NCBI RefSeq assembly: GCF_013374095.1
Contig: NZ_AP022672.1
Coordinates: forward strand, 1,115,501 to 1,179,500
DNA length: 64,000 nucleotides
Direction: 5' to 3'
Source: Sphingomonas sp. HMP6
GTDB taxonomy: Bacteria; Pseudomonadota; Alphaproteobacteria; Sphingomonadales; Sphingomonadaceae
Shown here: piece by piece, positions 1 through 9,926 of the stretch
Numbering within the stretch: the stretch's first letter is position 1
How the letters are laid out: every line of letters begins with the position of its first letter
Notes under the pieces: generated by a model
Databases searched by the model: none
What the model was told of the DNA's origin: nothing
What the model saw: the letters and a program-made list of their open reading frames with translations, nothing else
Position numbers and translations under genes: made by a program

Positions 1-5
1 CGGCC

Positions 6-359
6 TCAGCCCAGCGCGTCGAGAGCCTTCGCTACGCCGTCCATCGTGAACGGCTTTGGGAGCGTGGGGCGGTCGCGATAGGCTTCGGCCACGGTATCGT
101 GCGATCCGCCAGTCGCGAACACAAACGGAATGCCTTTGGCCGCCAGTGCATCGGCGATCGGAAAGCTTTTCTCGCCACCACGCAGATTCACATCGAGGAT
201 CGCGGCATCGATCCCACCCGCGGCGATCAGCGCCAGCGCCGCGTCGACGGTATCGACCGACCCGGCCAGTGCCTTGTTAAGCACCTCCAGAAAATCCTCG
301 ATCATCATCGCAATCAAAGGTTCGTCTTCGACGATCAGAATAGTGTGCGGTGCGCCCAT
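6..359 (-). CDS. Single-domain response regulator (receiver only)
   Basis: A 117-residue stand-alone receiver domain with no output domain. The acidic pair E11/D12, the phospho-acceptor D56 (in ILDVNLRGG), the switch Thr83 and the conserved Lys102 (LPKPF) are all present, so it should be phosphorylatable. The segment PFVFATGG resembles the FAT-GUY motif of single-domain regulators known from sphingomonad stress signalling; that subfamily assignment is inference. It starts 37 bp after the cckA stop on the same strand and may be co-transcribed with it. It probably acts by protein contact or as a phosphate sink. It does not resemble CpdR or DivK closely enough to be named. Confidence 0.9.
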   Translation of the reverse strand: MGAPHTILIVEDEPLIAMMIEDFLEVLNKALAGSVDTVDAALALIAAGGIDAAILDVNLRGGEKSFPIADALAAKGIPFVFATGGSHDTVAEAYRDRPTLPKPFTMDGVAKALDALG

Positions 360-396
360 TCCAACGCCTTAGCCGCCGCCCGCGGCCTGCGCCATA

Positions 397-2820
397 TCAT
401 TTCGCAACCGCACCCGCCCGCGCCAACACCGCCCGCGTCGCTTCGGCAAGCTCCTGCACCGAAAAGGGCTTTGCGAGGAATTCGACATTCTCGAGATCGA
501 TCGATTTGCGGATCGTCTCCTCGGCATAGCCGGACATGAACAGGATCGGCAGGTCGGGATAGCGCGCGCGGGCGTGGCGGACCATCGTCGGGCCGTCCAT
601 CAGGGGCATCATCACGTCGGAGATGAGCAGATCGGGGCGTGCGCTGGCCGCGAGAAGCTCAAGGGCTGCCTCGCCATGCTCGGCGGTCAGCACGGTATAG
701 CCCTGCCGCGTCAGCGCCCGCTCGGCGACCGCGCGGACCATGTCCTCGTCCTCGACCAACAGGATCGTGCCGGTGCCCCACAGATCGACCGGCTTCTCCT
801 TTGGCACGACACGGGCGGGCGTCGGTTCGGCCAGCGCCCCGGCAGTGTGGACCGGCAAGTAGATTTTAAACACGGCGCCTGCCCCGCCCTTCGACCCGCC
901 CTTGACGTTCTCGGCGAAGATCCAACCGCCCGATTGCTTGACGATGCCGTAAACGGTGGAGAGACCGAGGCCCGTACCCTTTCCGACTTCCTTGGTGGTA
1001 AAGAAGGGTTCGAAAATCTTGGGCAGGATATCGGGCGGGATGCCGCCGCCGGTATCGGCCACTTCGAGCACGACATAATCGGCGGCGGGCAGAATGTCCG
1101 ATCCGAGCTTGCGCACCTCGCTCGCGGTAACGGCATAGGTCTGGATTGCGAGCGTCCCGGTACCGCGTGGATCTTTGGACATCATCGCGTCGCGCGCATT
1201 GACCGCGAGATTGACGACCACCTGTTCGAGCTGCCCCGGATCGGCACGCACCGGAGACAGGTTGCGGCCGTGCTTGACGGTCAAAGTCACCGTTTCCCCC
1301 AGCAGCCGCTTGAGCAGATTCGACACTTCAGAGATGACGTCGGGCAATTGCAGCACTTGCGGGCGCAGCGTCTGCTGGCGCGAGAAGGCGAGAAGTTGCC
1401 GGGTCAGGCTGGCTGCGCGGTTAGAATTGGCGCGAATCTGCTGGATGTCGTCATAATCACTGTCGCCAGGCGAATGGCGCATCAGCATCAAATCGCAATG
1501 CCCGATGATCGCGGTCAGGATATTGTTGAAATCATGCGCCACGCCGCCGGCAAGCTGTCCGACCGCCTGCATCTTGGTCGCTTGCGCTACTTCGCGTTTG
1601 AGTCGGGTTTCCTCGCTATTGTCCTTCAGGCTGAGCAACACCGCGGAACTGCCCAGGCCGCGCGCACCGGCGATCGACAGCGCAACGGGTTCGTCGGGAT
1701 GGTCTTTCAGTCGCACCGCGAGATCGGTCGAATGCGTCGCGCCGCCAGCGAATCTGCGGATCGCGTCGGCCACCACGCCCTTGTCTTCCCGCACCACCAG
1801 GTCACCCGGATAGATTGGCGGACTTTGCGGATCGACCGCAGCGGCGCGCGCGAACGCATCGTTCATCTGCAGGAACCGCCCGTCGCCGCCGATCAACGCG
1901 ATCCCGAACGGCATCAGCGACACCAGGCTCTTGATGTGCGCGCTCGCGCTCTCGCCGATTGCGGGGTGGCCGTTCTCCTCCTCGTCGATCAAGGCGACGA
2001 GCATCGGCGCATCCTCGCCATCGAGGAACGGGATTTGTAGCACGCGCAGGGGGTTTTGCGTCAGCCCCTCGCGTTCGAAACGCGCCATGCCGTGCGCATC
2101 GGTGATGAGAAATTGCGCGAAGTCGCGGCCGATGATCGCGCCTTCCTCATGCCCCATCGCGCGAGCGCGCAAGACGCGATTGGCGGCGCGAATCCGGCCG
2201 TCGGGCTTGATCAGGGCGGCCATGATTCCTGCGCTGCCGAGCCGGTCGCCGGTGGCGCCCGCGATCAAATTTTCCATCGTCTGCGCCAGATCAAGCCCCT
2301 GCGCTGCATGGAAGCGCCAGACGAGCAGATTCTCGTCCTCCCCGGCGCGTGAGACCTGCGCCGAGAGGTTGGTGCCATTGATCAGCAGCCGATCGATCGC
2401 CGCGCCACCGTCACGCCAGGCGGCGCGCCCGGCATTGCCCAGCCGCTCGACCCCGGTTGCGTCGAATGGCAGGCCGGGCGGGGTCGGGAAGCCGCCAAAC
2501 ACCGCTTCATAGCGATCGTTGGCACAGACCAGCCGACCGGCCCGATCGGTCACGGCGATCGCATCGGGACTGCTTTCGGCGAGAGCCCGCGCCACGCTCC
2601 AGTCGGGCTCAAGCGCGGTGGCGGCCGTGGGCGGGAACAGGCGCCGGAATGCGAGCAGCCCACCCGTCACCAGGAGTGCAGCAGCCAGGAAGGCGGCGGC
2701 GATGGACAAACTCCCGATCAGCCCGAGAATGACGAGCGCGGCCGCCACGCCACAGCCGATCGCGATCAGCGCGGCGCTACGAAAGGCGGTGGACTGCGGG
2801 GTCGCGGGGAGCGTGGCCAT
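397..2820 (-). CDS. cckA: Cell-cycle hybrid histidine kinase CckA
   Basis: An 807-residue membrane hybrid kinase. Two hydrophobic segments lie at about residues 17-58, followed by PAS-like sensor regions, a HisKA domain with phospho-acceptor H429 in [11 protein letters not shown], a HATPase domain (N-box [13 protein letters not shown]-box [11 protein letters not shown]) and a C-terminal receiver with D735 (LLISDVMMP) and the segment LFMSGYAEE. This order and the HDFNN motif are those of CckA, which in Caulobacter feeds phosphate through ChpT to CtrA and CpdR. A TTG 12 codons upstream (2856) is possible, but the ATG at 2820 is preferred. An RcdA-like gene lies elsewhere in the window; chpT, ctrA and cpdR do not. 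Confidence 0.93.
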   Translation of the reverse strand: MATLPATPQSTAFRSAALIAIGCGVAAALVILGLIGSLSIAAAFLAAALLVTGGLLAFRRLFPPTAATALEPDWSVARALAESSPDAIAVTDRAGRLVCANDRYEAVFGGFPTPPGLPFDATGVERLGNAGRAAWRDGGAAIDRLLINGTNLSAQVSRAGEDENLLVWRFHAAQGLDLAQTMENLIAGATGDRLGSAGIMAALIKPDGRIRAANRVLRARAMGHEEGAIIGRDFAQFLITDAHGMARFEREGLTQNPLRVLQIPFLDGEDAPMLVALIDEEENGHPAIGESASAHIKSLVSLMPFGIALIGGDGRFLQMNDAFARAAAVDPQSPPIYPGDLVVREDKGVVADAIRRFAGGATHSTDLAVRLKDHPDEPVALSIAGARGLGSSAVLLSLKDNSEETRLKREVAQATKMQAVGQLAGGVAHDFNNILTAIIGHCDLMLMRHSPGDSDYDDIQQIRANSNRAASLTRQLLAFSRQQTLRPQVLQLPDVISEVSNLLKRLLGETVTLTVKHGRNLSPVRADPGQLEQVVVNLAVNARDAMMSKDPRGTGTLAIQTYAVTASEVRKLGSDILPAADYVVLEVADTGGGIPPDILPKIFEPFFTTKEVGKGTGLGLSTVYGIVKQSGGWIFAENVKGGSKGGAGAVFKIYLPVHTAGALAEPTPARVVPKEKPVDLWGTGTILLVEDEDMVRAVAERALTRQGYTVLTAEHGEAALELLAASARPDLLISDVMMPLMDGPTMVRHARARYPDLPILFMSGYAEETIRKSIDLENVEFLAKPFSVQELAEATRAVLARAGAVAK

Positions 2821-2942
2821 TGCGTCATGCTTTGGGGCAACGGCCGGGAGCGTCAAGAGCTAAGCGGCGGAACGACGGGGGTTTGTCACGGTAAGTGCTG
2901 CCGGGCGTTTCTCCCTCCCCGGCGGAGGGGAGGAGAACGGAT

Positions 2943-3040
2943 CGCCTCGGCAAAGCCGAGGCGTCGGACGCCGCTGGGGCGGCGCCGGCCGGGCCGCCGT
3001 CGATCCGCGATTTAGCTTCGCTAAATCTTGGACGGCGGCC
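2943..3040 (-). repeat. Structured 3' element, copy A (downstream of first M13 gene)
   Basis: Directly after the TAA of the M13 gene, in transcript sense, comes a perfect 10-bp stem (arms 3031-3040 and 2992-3001) that encloses a second hairpin of 8 bp with a GAA loop. About 30 bp on is a 9-bp hairpin with a TTT loop (2943-2963). Copy B after the neighbouring paralogue has the same architecture, with substituted but still paired bases. It is probably a terminator or mRNA-stabilising 3' structure; there is no U-tract. Confidence 0.75.
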
Positions 3041-5101
3041 TTACCAAACCTTCACCCGATCCGCCGGCGCGAGATACATCTTGTCACCCGGCTTGACCCC
3101 GAACGCCTTGTACCAATTATCCACGTTGCGCACTTCGGCAGTGCGATACGGCCCCGGCGAATGCTCGTTCGAGATCACTTGCGAGCGCAGCGCCGGTTCG
3201 CGGAACTTGATCCGCCACACTTGGGCATAGCCGAGGTAGAAGCGCTGATCACCGGTCAGCCCGCCGATCACCGGAGCCGGCTTGCCGCCAAGCGAACGCT
3301 GGTACGCGTCGTAAGCAAGCGCGAGACCGGCGAGATCTGCCATATTCTCGCCCAGCGTCAGGCCACCCTTGATATGGAGGCCGGGGAGCGGCTCATACGC
3401 GTCATATTGCTTGACGAGCTGGTCAGTCATCGCGGTGAAGCGCTTGACGTCCTCGGCGGTCCACCAGTCGGTAAGCTTGCCGGTCGGATCGTATTTGCGG
3501 CCCTGATCGTCAAAATGGTGGCTCAGCTCGTGGCCGATCACGACGCCGATCGCGCCATAATTGATCGCCGGATCGGCCTTGGCATCGAAAAACGGCGCTT
3601 GCAGGATCGCCGCCGGGAAGACGATCTCGTTCATCGGCGGGTTGGCATAGGCGTTCACCGTCATCGGGGTCATACCCCATTCGGTGCGGTCGATCGGTTG
3701 GCCGAGCTTGGCGAGATCGCGCTTATATTCGAACGCGTTGGCGGCGGCGACATTGCCGACCAGATCGTCGCGCTTGACTGTCAGCGCGCTATAATCGCGC
3801 CACACCGACGGGTAGCCGATCTTGGGCGTGAAGGCGGCGAGCTTCGCCTGCGCCTTGACCTTGGTCTCGGGCGCCATCCAGGTCAGCTTGTCGAGCCGGA
3901 CACGCATCGCGGCGATGATGTTCTTGACCAACTGATCCGCCGCCGCCTTGGTTTCGGGCGGGAAATAGGTCGCGACATAACTCTTGCCGACTTCCTCGCC
4001 CAGCGCGCCGCTGACCGTGCCGACCGCGCGCTTCCAGCGTGCCGGCTGCTGCGGCGCGCCGCTCAGCACGGTGCCGTAAAACGCGAAATTGGCATCGTTG
4101 ATCGGCTTGGAGAGATAGCCCGCGTACGCGCGCATCACCTTGAGCGTCATGAAATCCTGCAGCACCTGCACCGGCGCGTCGGCAAAGGCCTTAGCCTCCC
4201 CGGTCAAGGCGTCGGGCATCCCGACGAGGAAATTGGCCTGGCTCGCGGTGCCAACGGTCTTGAAATAGGCGTCCCACGGGAAGCCGGGGGCCTTCCCCGC
4301 GAAATCGGCCATCGCCCACTTGTTGTAGGTCAGGTCGGAGTCGCGCGACTTGATCCGGTCCCAGTGCGCGGTTGCCAACTGCTTTTCGAAGGCGAAGACC
4401 GCCGCTGCACGAGCGGGTGCATTCTCCACCCCGGCAAGGCCCAGCATCTGCGCCTGATACGCCTGATACTTCGCGCGCGTGTCGGCGAGCTTCGGGTCGT
4501 CCTTCAGATAATAGGCGCGATCGGGCAGGCCGAGCCCACCCTGGCTGAACCCAAAGATGTAGTTCTCGGGGGCTTTGTCGTCCTGCTGCACGCCACCGCG
4601 GAACAGGCCGCCGACGCCCTGCTGCTCAAGCTTGGCCATCTCGACCGCGAGCGAAGTTTTGTCGCCTGCGCCCTGGAGTGCAGCGATCCACGGCTGTACC
4701 GGCGCAATGCCTTTCGCATTGACTGCGGCTTCGTCCATGAAGCTCGCGTAAAAATCGCCGATCTTGCTGCCCGACGCCTTGGACGGCGCCTCAAGAATCG
4801 TATGCGTTTGGTCAAGCGAGCGGTCACCCAGCGCGTTGAACGCCCCCCAGCTTGCCTTGTCCGCGGGGATTTCGGTCTTCGCTTCCCATGCGCCACCGGC
4901 ATATTTGACGAAATCGTCGCCCGGCGCGACCGCCTTGTCCATGCCGTCGGTGTCGAGGCCGAAGCTGCCAATATAGGGCTTGGCGGCTGCGGGTGCAGCC
5001 TTGGCGGCCGGTTTCGGTGCGGTCTTGGCGATGCCGGCCCCGGCGATGGCGGTCGCGAGCGCGCCCGCCGAAGCCAGCGCGACGAGATAGGAGCGCTTCA
5101 T
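3041..5101 (-). CDS. M13 family zinc metallopeptidase (neprilysin/PepO-like), copy A
   Basis: A 686-residue exported metallopeptidase. An N-terminal signal peptide (KRS then an Ala/Gly/Leu core) is followed by an Ala/Pro/Lys-rich linker, an M13 N-terminal domain and the catalytic domain. Zinc-site residues are H524, E525 and H528 in VIGHELSHHFDD, with the third ligand E585 in ENMADLAG; NAYANPPMNEIVFPAAILQ is also typical of the family. Start is the ATG at 5101, with AGGGA 8 bases upstream; an in-frame TTG precedes it. It probably degrades oligopeptides in the periplasm. It is a tandem paralogue of the next gene (5226-7295), highly similar over its whole length, so the pair arose by duplication. 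Confidence 0.95.
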   Translation of the reverse strand: MKRSYLVALASAGALATAIAGAGIAKTAPKPAAKAAPAAAKPYIGSFGLDTDGMDKAVAPGDDFVKYAGGAWEAKTEIPADKASWGAFNALGDRSLDQTHTILEAPSKASGSKIGDFYASFMDEAAVNAKGIAPVQPWIAALQGAGDKTSLAVEMAKLEQQGVGGLFRGGVQQDDKAPENYIFGFSQGGLGLPDRAYYLKDDPKLADTRAKYQAYQAQMLGLAGVENAPARAAAVFAFEKQLATAHWDRIKSRDSDLTYNKWAMADFAGKAPGFPWDAYFKTVGTASQANFLVGMPDALTGEAKAFADAPVQVLQDFMTLKVMRAYAGYLSKPINDANFAFYGTVLSGAPQQPARWKRAVGTVSGALGEEVGKSYVATYFPPETKAAADQLVKNIIAAMRVRLDKLTWMAPETKVKAQAKLAAFTPKIGYPSVWRDYSALTVKRDDLVGNVAAANAFEYKRDLAKLGQPIDRTEWGMTPMTVNAYANPPMNEIVFPAAILQAPFFDAKADPAINYGAIGVVIGHELSHHFDDQGRKYDPTGKLTDWWTAEDVKRFTAMTDQLVKQYDAYEPLPGLHIKGGLTLGENMADLAGLALAYDAYQRSLGGKPAPVIGGLTGDQRFYLGYAQVWRIKFREPALRSQVISNEHSPGPYRTAEVRNVDNWYKAFGVKPGDKMYLAPADRVKVW

Positions 5102-5134
5102 CAAATTATTCCCTGATCGAAAAAGAAAGGTCGT

Positions 5135-5225
5135 CGCGGCAAAGCCGCGCCGTCGGATGCCGCCGGGGCGGCACCGGCCGCGCCGCCGCGCGGGATCTGG
5201 CTTCGCCTAATCCCGCGCAGCGGCG
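5135..5225 (-). repeat. Structured 3' element, copy B (downstream of second M13 gene)
   Basis: Starting at the base after the TGA of the 5226-7295 gene, arms 5210-5225 and 5181-5196 form a 16-bp stem with one G-T pair, capped by GGC/GCC with a GAA loop. It is followed by a GC-rich spacer shared with copy A and a 6-bp hairpin with a TTT loop (5135-5149). Pairing is kept while the sequence differs from copy A, which suggests the RNA structure is selected. Confidence 0.75.
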
Positions 5226-7295
5226 TCACCAAACGCGGACGCGGTCGGCGGGCGCGAGGTAGAGCGCGTCACCCGGTTGTGCGCCGAACGCGGCGTACCA
5301 GGCATCGACGTTGCGCACTTCGGCGGTGCGGAACGGCCCCGGCGAGTGCGGATCGCTCAGCAATTGCGAGCGCAGCGCGGGTTCGCGGAACTTGTTGCGC
5401 CACACCTGCGCATAGCCGAGGTAGAAGCGCTGATCGCCGGTCATCCCGCCGATCACCGGCGCAGGCTTGCCGCCGAGCGACCGGTGATACGCATCATAGG
5501 CGACGGCCAGGCCAGCCAGATCGGCCATGTTCTCGCCCAGCGTCAGGCCACCCTGGATATGCTGGCCGGGGATCGGCTCATAAGCGTCATATTGCTTGAC
5601 CAGCTTGTCGGTCAGCGCGGTGAAGCGCTTGACGTCCTCCGCCGTCCACCATTCGGTCAGCTTGCCGGTCTTGTCATATTTGCGGCCCTGATCGTCGAAA
5701 TGATGGCTCAGCTCGTGGCCGATCACGACCCCAATGCCGCCATAGTTGATCGCCGGATCGGCCTTCGCGTCGAAGAACGGTGCTTGCAGGATGGCCGCCG
5801 GGAAGACGATTTCGTTCAGCACCGGATTGGCGTAGGCATTGATCGTCATGGGCGTCATGCCCCATTCGGTGCGGTCGATCGGCTTGTCAAGCTTGCCGAG
5901 ATTGCGCAAATATTCGAACTCGTTCGCCGCCGCCACGTTGCCGACCAGATCACCGCGCGTGATCTTGACGCTGCTGTAGTCGCGCCACTTCGTCGGGTAG
6001 CCGATCTTCGGTGTAAAGGCCGCGAGCTTCTGCTGCGCCTTCACCTTGGTGTCGGGTGCCATCCATTCGAGCTTGTCGAGCCGCACGCTCATCGCCGCGA
6101 TCACGTTCTTGACGAGCTGGTCGATCGCCACCTTCGATTCCGGCGGGAAGTAGCGCGCGACATACACCTTGCCGATTTCCTCACCCAGCGCGCCGCTGGT
6201 CGCGGCGACGCCGCGCTTCCAGCGCGGCTGCTGCTGCGGCGTGCCACTCAGAACGGTGCCGGTGAAGGCAAAATTCGCATCGACAATCGGCTTGGACAAA
6301 TAATTGGCATAGGCACGCAGGACGCGCAGCTTCATATAATCCTGCAGCACCGACAGCGAGGTGTCAGCGAACACCTTCGCCTCGCCTGCGATCGCGCTCG
6401 GCTGGCCGACCAGATAATAGGGCCGCCCGCCCATGCCGTTCTGCGCGACATAGGCGGCCCACGGGAAACCGGGTGCCTTGGCCTCAATGTCGGCGAAGCT
6501 GAGCTTGTTGTAGCGCTTGTCGGCATCGCGCGATTCGATCCGCGTCCAATGGACCGTCGCGATCGACTTTTCGAAATCGAAGATCGCATTCGCGCGCGCG
6601 GCCGCATCGGGCGTGCCGACGAAACCGAGCATCGTCGCCAGGTACATCTTGTACTTCTCGCGCGTGTCGGCGAGCTTCGGGTCGTCCTTCAGATAATAAT
6701 CGCGATCCGGCAGGCCGAGTCCGCCTTGCCCGAGATTGACGACATAGGTCTGCGGATCCTTGCTGTCCTGACCGACGCCCATGCCAAAGATGCCGCCAAC
6801 CCCGTAGCGCGCGAGCTTCGCCATCTCGACCGCGAGCGCGGTCTTGTCCTTGGCACCGTCGATCTGGGCGAGCCACGGCTTGATCGGCTCGACACCCTTC
6901 GCGTTAATCGCGGCCTCATCCATGAAGGTCGCGTAAAAATCGCCGATCTTGCTGCCTGGAGCCTTGGCGGCTTCGTCGAGGATCGTGCGGGTCTGCTCGG
7001 TCGATACGTCCTGCAGCACGTTGAACATGCCCCAGGTCGCGCGATCGGCCGGGATTTCGGTCGTTTTGGACCAAGTGCCGCCGGCGAAGGCGGCGAAATC
7101 ATTGCCGGGCTTAACGCTGCGGTCCATGCCGGCCACATCGAAGCCAAAACTGCCGATCTTGGGGCCGGCCTTGGCCTTGCCTGCGACCGCTTTCTTTGCT
7201 GCTGCCGGTTTCGCTTTGGGCGCCGGTTTGGCGTAGCTTGCACCGACAAGTGCGGCAGAAGCGAGCAAAGAAACGGCGATCAGCGAGCGGCGCAT
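5226..7295 (-). CDS. M13 family zinc metallopeptidase (neprilysin/PepO-like), copy B
   Basis: A 689-residue exported metallopeptidase parallel to copy A. The signal peptide begins MRRSLIAVSLLASAALVGA, then comes an Ala/Lys/Pro linker. The catalytic domain has H527, E528 and H531 in GHELSHHFDDQGRKYD and the third zinc ligand E588 in ENMADLAG. The greatest divergence from copy A lies in the leader, linker and N-terminal half; the region around the active site is almost identical. Both copies look intact and active, so the difference is more likely in substrate range or expression. The gene is first in the direction of transcription, with element B and then copy A following. Confidence 0.95.
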   Translation of the reverse strand: MRRSLIAVSLLASAALVGASYAKPAPKAKPAAAKKAVAGKAKAGPKIGSFGFDVAGMDRSVKPGNDFAAFAGGTWSKTTEIPADRATWGMFNVLQDVSTEQTRTILDEAAKAPGSKIGDFYATFMDEAAINAKGVEPIKPWLAQIDGAKDKTALAVEMAKLARYGVGGIFGMGVGQDSKDPQTYVVNLGQGGLGLPDRDYYLKDDPKLADTREKYKMYLATMLGFVGTPDAAARANAIFDFEKSIATVHWTRIESRDADKRYNKLSFADIEAKAPGFPWAAYVAQNGMGGRPYYLVGQPSAIAGEAKVFADTSLSVLQDYMKLRVLRAYANYLSKPIVDANFAFTGTVLSGTPQQQPRWKRGVAATSGALGEEIGKVYVARYFPPESKVAIDQLVKNVIAAMSVRLDKLEWMAPDTKVKAQQKLAAFTPKIGYPTKWRDYSSVKITRGDLVGNVAAANEFEYLRNLGKLDKPIDRTEWGMTPMTINAYANPVLNEIVFPAAILQAPFFDAKADPAINYGGIGVVIGHELSHHFDDQGRKYDKTGKLTEWWTAEDVKRFTALTDKLVKQYDAYEPIPGQHIQGGLTLGENMADLAGLAVAYDAYHRSLGGKPAPVIGGMTGDQRFYLGYAQVWRNKFREPALRSQLLSDPHSPGPFRTAEVRNVDAWYAAFGAQPGDALYLAPADRVRVW

Positions 7296-7353
7296 GCGGT
7301 AATCCTTCGTTGAGAACAGATTGCCGCGTGTTGTAGCCGGACGATACGCCTAG

Positions 7354-7935
7354 TCAATTCGCCTGATTCGGCCCTAATCGATGCGCACGGCCGCGCCATT
7401 TGCGCGCAACCCGCAGCCGCCAGAACAGGCCGCTCGCCACGAAGCCGACCGCGGCCAACACGACCGCCAGCGCAATCATCCCGACGATCGTCGCAGGCCC
7501 GCCCTGCGCCACCAACCAGTGCAGCCAGCTCGCGTTGGCGCTCACGTTCGCGGCGACCGGCCTACCGAAATAGGGATCGAAATGCAGGATCCAGTGGCCG
7601 AGCAGGAACGAACCGTAATAGATCGGCACCGTCGTCAGCGGATTGTGCAGCAGCGTGGTGGCGACCGCGACGGGCACGTTGGCACGAACCGGCAGCGCCG
7701 ATACCGCCGCCATTGGCGCATGCGCGAAGGGAAACAGAACACCGGTGAACAGACCGAGCGCGACACCGCGTGGAACGGAACGGCGATTGAAGCGCCACAG
7801 CGATGGCACCAGAATGCGTGCCGCGACTGGCCGGAGATACCGGTTCTGCTCGATCCGTTCGCGGGTCGGCACGTGGCGGTGGAGGCGTGCGAGCGCGCGC
7901 GCCCAAAACCCCGGCCTGATCGCGGCCTCAACCAC
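7354..7935 (-). CDS. DUF2062 domain membrane protein
   Basis: A 193-residue protein of the DUF2062 family, whose function is unknown. The conserved block [20 protein letters not shown] and the [13 protein letters not shown] segment are the family signatures; two to three hydrophobic segments follow, ending in a basic tail. The start is a GTG at 7935 that overlaps the last 8 bp of smpB, so translation is probably coupled to it. No catalytic motif is visible. In other proteobacteria DUF2062 regions also occur attached to glycosyltransferases, which hints at an envelope role but proves nothing here. Confidence 0.85.
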   Translation of the reverse strand: MVEAAIRPGFWARALARLHRHVPTRERIEQNRYLRPVAARILVPSLWRFNRRSVPRGVALGLFTGVLFPFAHAPMAAVSALPVRANVPVAVATTLLHNPLTTVPIYYGSFLLGHWILHFDPYFGRPVAANVSANASWLHWLVAQGGPATIVGMIALAVVLAAVGFVASGLFWRLRVARKWRGRAHRLGPNQAN

Positions 7936-8410
7936 GGTCGCGCATTAACCGCCCCTGTTCGCGCTTCCAATCGCGTTCCTTGGTCGCCTCGCGCTTGTCA
8001 TGCGCCTTCTTGCCCTTGGCGAGCGCTAGCTCGATCTTGGCGCGGCCCTTGGAATTGAAATAGATCATCAACGGCACCAACGTCATGCCATCGCGCGCCA
8101 CCGCGCCGTGCATCTTGTTGATCTCGCGCTCCTTCAACAGGAGCTTGCGGGCGCGCTTGGGCTCGTGGTTGAAGCGGTTGCCGTGGCTGAATTCGGGCAC
8201 GTTGGAATTAATCAGCCACACTTCGCCGTCCTTCACCTCGGCATAGCTTTCGGCGATCGATCCTGTGCCAGATCGCAGCGACTTCACCTCGGTGCCGACC
8301 AAAGCGATACCTGCTTCATAGACGGTGTCGATCGCGTAATCGTACCGCGCGCGGCGGTTCTCGGCGACGATCTTGGTTTTTTCGAAAATCGGGGGTTTGG
8401 GACGGGCCAT
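7928..8410 (-). CDS. smpB: SsrA-binding protein SmpB
   Basis: A 160-residue SmpB, the protein partner of tmRNA in trans-translation, which rescues ribosomes stalled on mRNAs without a stop codon. The N-terminus ([21 protein letters not shown]) and the block [28 protein letters not shown] form the oligonucleotide-binding barrel. The basic C-terminal tail ([17 protein letters not shown]) is the part that enters the decoding centre. The length fits the family. The downstream DUF2062 gene overlaps it by 8 bp. The ssrA gene itself is not in the window. Confidence 0.97.
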   Translation of the reverse strand: MARPKPPIFEKTKIVAENRRARYDYAIDTVYEAGIALVGTEVKSLRSGTGSIAESYAEVKDGEVWLINSNVPEFSHGNRFNHEPKRARKLLLKEREINKMHGAVARDGMTLVPLMIYFNSKGRAKIELALAKGKKAHDKREATKERDWKREQGRLMRDRG

Positions 8411-8550
8411 ATCCAGCGCGATGTAGGGCGTACCGCGTGCAAGCGAAAGTCACCTGCGTAATTTACCAGGTATCGTAAAAGCGCGCTAACGGCTTATCTA
8501 CAGCTAGGGTCGATTGTCCGCTCGCACCGACGCCCGTTACAGTTTAGGAT

Positions 8551-8973
8551 ATGCCCATGTCCGATCTCGCCGCCCCCAAATTCGCCTCCCACGTCTTTCA
8601 GGTCGCCATCGACGCGGCCGACATCGATTTCATGGGGCACGTCAACAACGCATCCTATCTCAAATGGGTACAGGATGCGGTGGTCAGCCATTGGCAGCGC
8701 TTCGCCCCGGCCGATGCGGTCGCGTCGCACGCCTGGGTCGCGCTCAAGCACGAGATCACCTATCGCAAGCCGACCTTTCTCGACGACGAAGTGATCGCCA
8801 CCGTCCTGCTCGAAAAAGTGCAGGGCGCGCGCGCGTTTTACGAAACGATCATCAAGCGTGGCGAGGATGTGTTGGCCGAAGTGAAATCGAGCTGGTGCTG
8901 CCTCGACGCGACCACGCTACGCCCGGCTCGCTTGGCGCAGGGCGTGATCGATCGGTTCTTCGCGAAGGATTGA
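8551..8973 (+). CDS. Acyl-CoA thioesterase, hot-dog fold (4HBT family)
   Basis: A 140-residue single hot-dog-fold protein. The motif IDFMGHVNNASYLKW is the 4-hydroxybenzoyl-CoA thioesterase/YbgC-type signature; its Asp at the start is the usual catalytic residue. It should hydrolyse an acyl-CoA or acyl-ACP thioester in the cytoplasm; the chain specificity cannot be read from sequence. A second ATG two codons in (8557) is an alternative start. It is divergent from smpB across a 140-bp gap that must hold both promoters. The next gene converges on it 11 bp away. Confidence 0.9.
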   Translation: MPMSDLAAPKFASHVFQVAIDAADIDFMGHVNNASYLKWVQDAVVSHWQRFAPADAVASHAWVALKHEITYRKPTFLDDEVIATVLLEKVQGARAFYETIIKRGEDVLAEVKSSWCCLDATTLRPARLAQGVIDRFFAKD

Positions 8974-8984
8974 TCCCGGCGCGC

Positions 8985-9902
8985 TTAATGCGTTGCGCCG
9001 GGCTTCAAATGCAAAGCCCCGACGACGAGCGCACCCGCCGCGAGCCCGACCAGCCCGCCGCTCAGCGCGGTGATCGCCCATTCGATCGCGCCCATGCCGC
9101 GGCCGATGCCGACCGCGAGTTCGTGGATCAAATGCTCGGGCGCGGTGAATCCGAACTGCGCGAAGCCATGGATCAGGATGCCGCCGCCGACCCAGAGCAT
9201 TGCACCGGTGCCCACCACCGACAGCGTCTGCAGCAGCAGCGGCATCGCCTTCACGAGCCCGCGGCCAAAGCCCGCGGCCGCCCCGCCAGAGCGGGCAAGA
9301 TGCAGGCCGATATCGTCCATCTTCACGATTAGGCCGACCACGCCGTACACCCCGATCGTCACCGCCGCGCCGACCAGCGCCAGCACGCCCGCCTGCGTGA
9401 GGATCGGCGACCCGGTCAGCTCGTTCAGAGTGATGACCATGATCTCGGCCGAGAGGATCAAGTCGGTGCGGATTGCCCCGCCGACCTGACGCGCCTCGAG
9501 CGCGGCGGGGTCCTCGATCGTCGCGACCGCTTCCTCCGCATGATCGCCTTGCAACGCGTGCAGGACCTTCTCGGCCCCCTCGAAACACAGGTATAGACCA
9601 CCCAACATCAGGATCGGCGTCAGCGCCCAGGGGGCGAAAGCGCTGAGCAGTAACGCGACCGGCAGGATGAAGAGCAATTTGTTGCGCAGCGATCCGAGCG
9701 TGATCTTCCAGATGATCGGGAGTTCGCGCGCGGGTGACAATCCGACGACATAGCCTGGCGTGACCGCGGCATCGTCGATCACCACGCCCAACGTCTTGCT
9801 CCCGGCCTTGCCAGCCGCAGCGGCGACATCGTCGGCGGATGCCGCCGCCAAACGCGCCAGCACCGCGATATCGTCCAATAAAGCTACAAGTCCGCCCGGC
9901 AT
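8985..9902 (-). CDS. DUF808 family inner-membrane protein (YedI-like)
   Basis: A 305-residue integral membrane protein matching the DUF808/YedI family: N-terminus MPGGLVALLDDIAVLARLAAA, the block KTLGVVIDDAAVTPGYVVG, and long hydrophobic segments in the C-terminal half. The family's function is unknown; it is often annotated as a putative transporter without evidence. No transport or catalytic motif is obvious. It follows dapA on the same strand with a 24-bp gap, so it may share that transcript. Confidence 0.88.
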   Translation of the reverse strand: MPGGLVALLDDIAVLARLAAASADDVAAAAGKAGSKTLGVVIDDAAVTPGYVVGLSPARELPIIWKITLGSLRNKLLFILPVALLLSAFAPWALTPILMLGGLYLCFEGAEKVLHALQGDHAEEAVATIEDPAALEARQVGGAIRTDLILSAEIMVITLNELTGSPILTQAGVLALVGAAVTIGVYGVVGLIVKMDDIGLHLARSGGAAAGFGRGLVKAMPLLLQTLSVVGTGAMLWVGGGILIHGFAQFGFTAPEHLIHELAVGIGRGMGAIEWAITALSGGLVGLAAGALVVGALHLKPGATH

Positions 9903-9926
9903 GTCGCGTTCCCCTTCTTCGTGCTT

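Noticed and set aside
574..2040. A 488-codon open frame on the plus strand opposite cckA
   Set aside because: It is antisense to a clear kinase, Arg/His/Gln-rich with no recognisable domain, and a product of GC-rich third positions.
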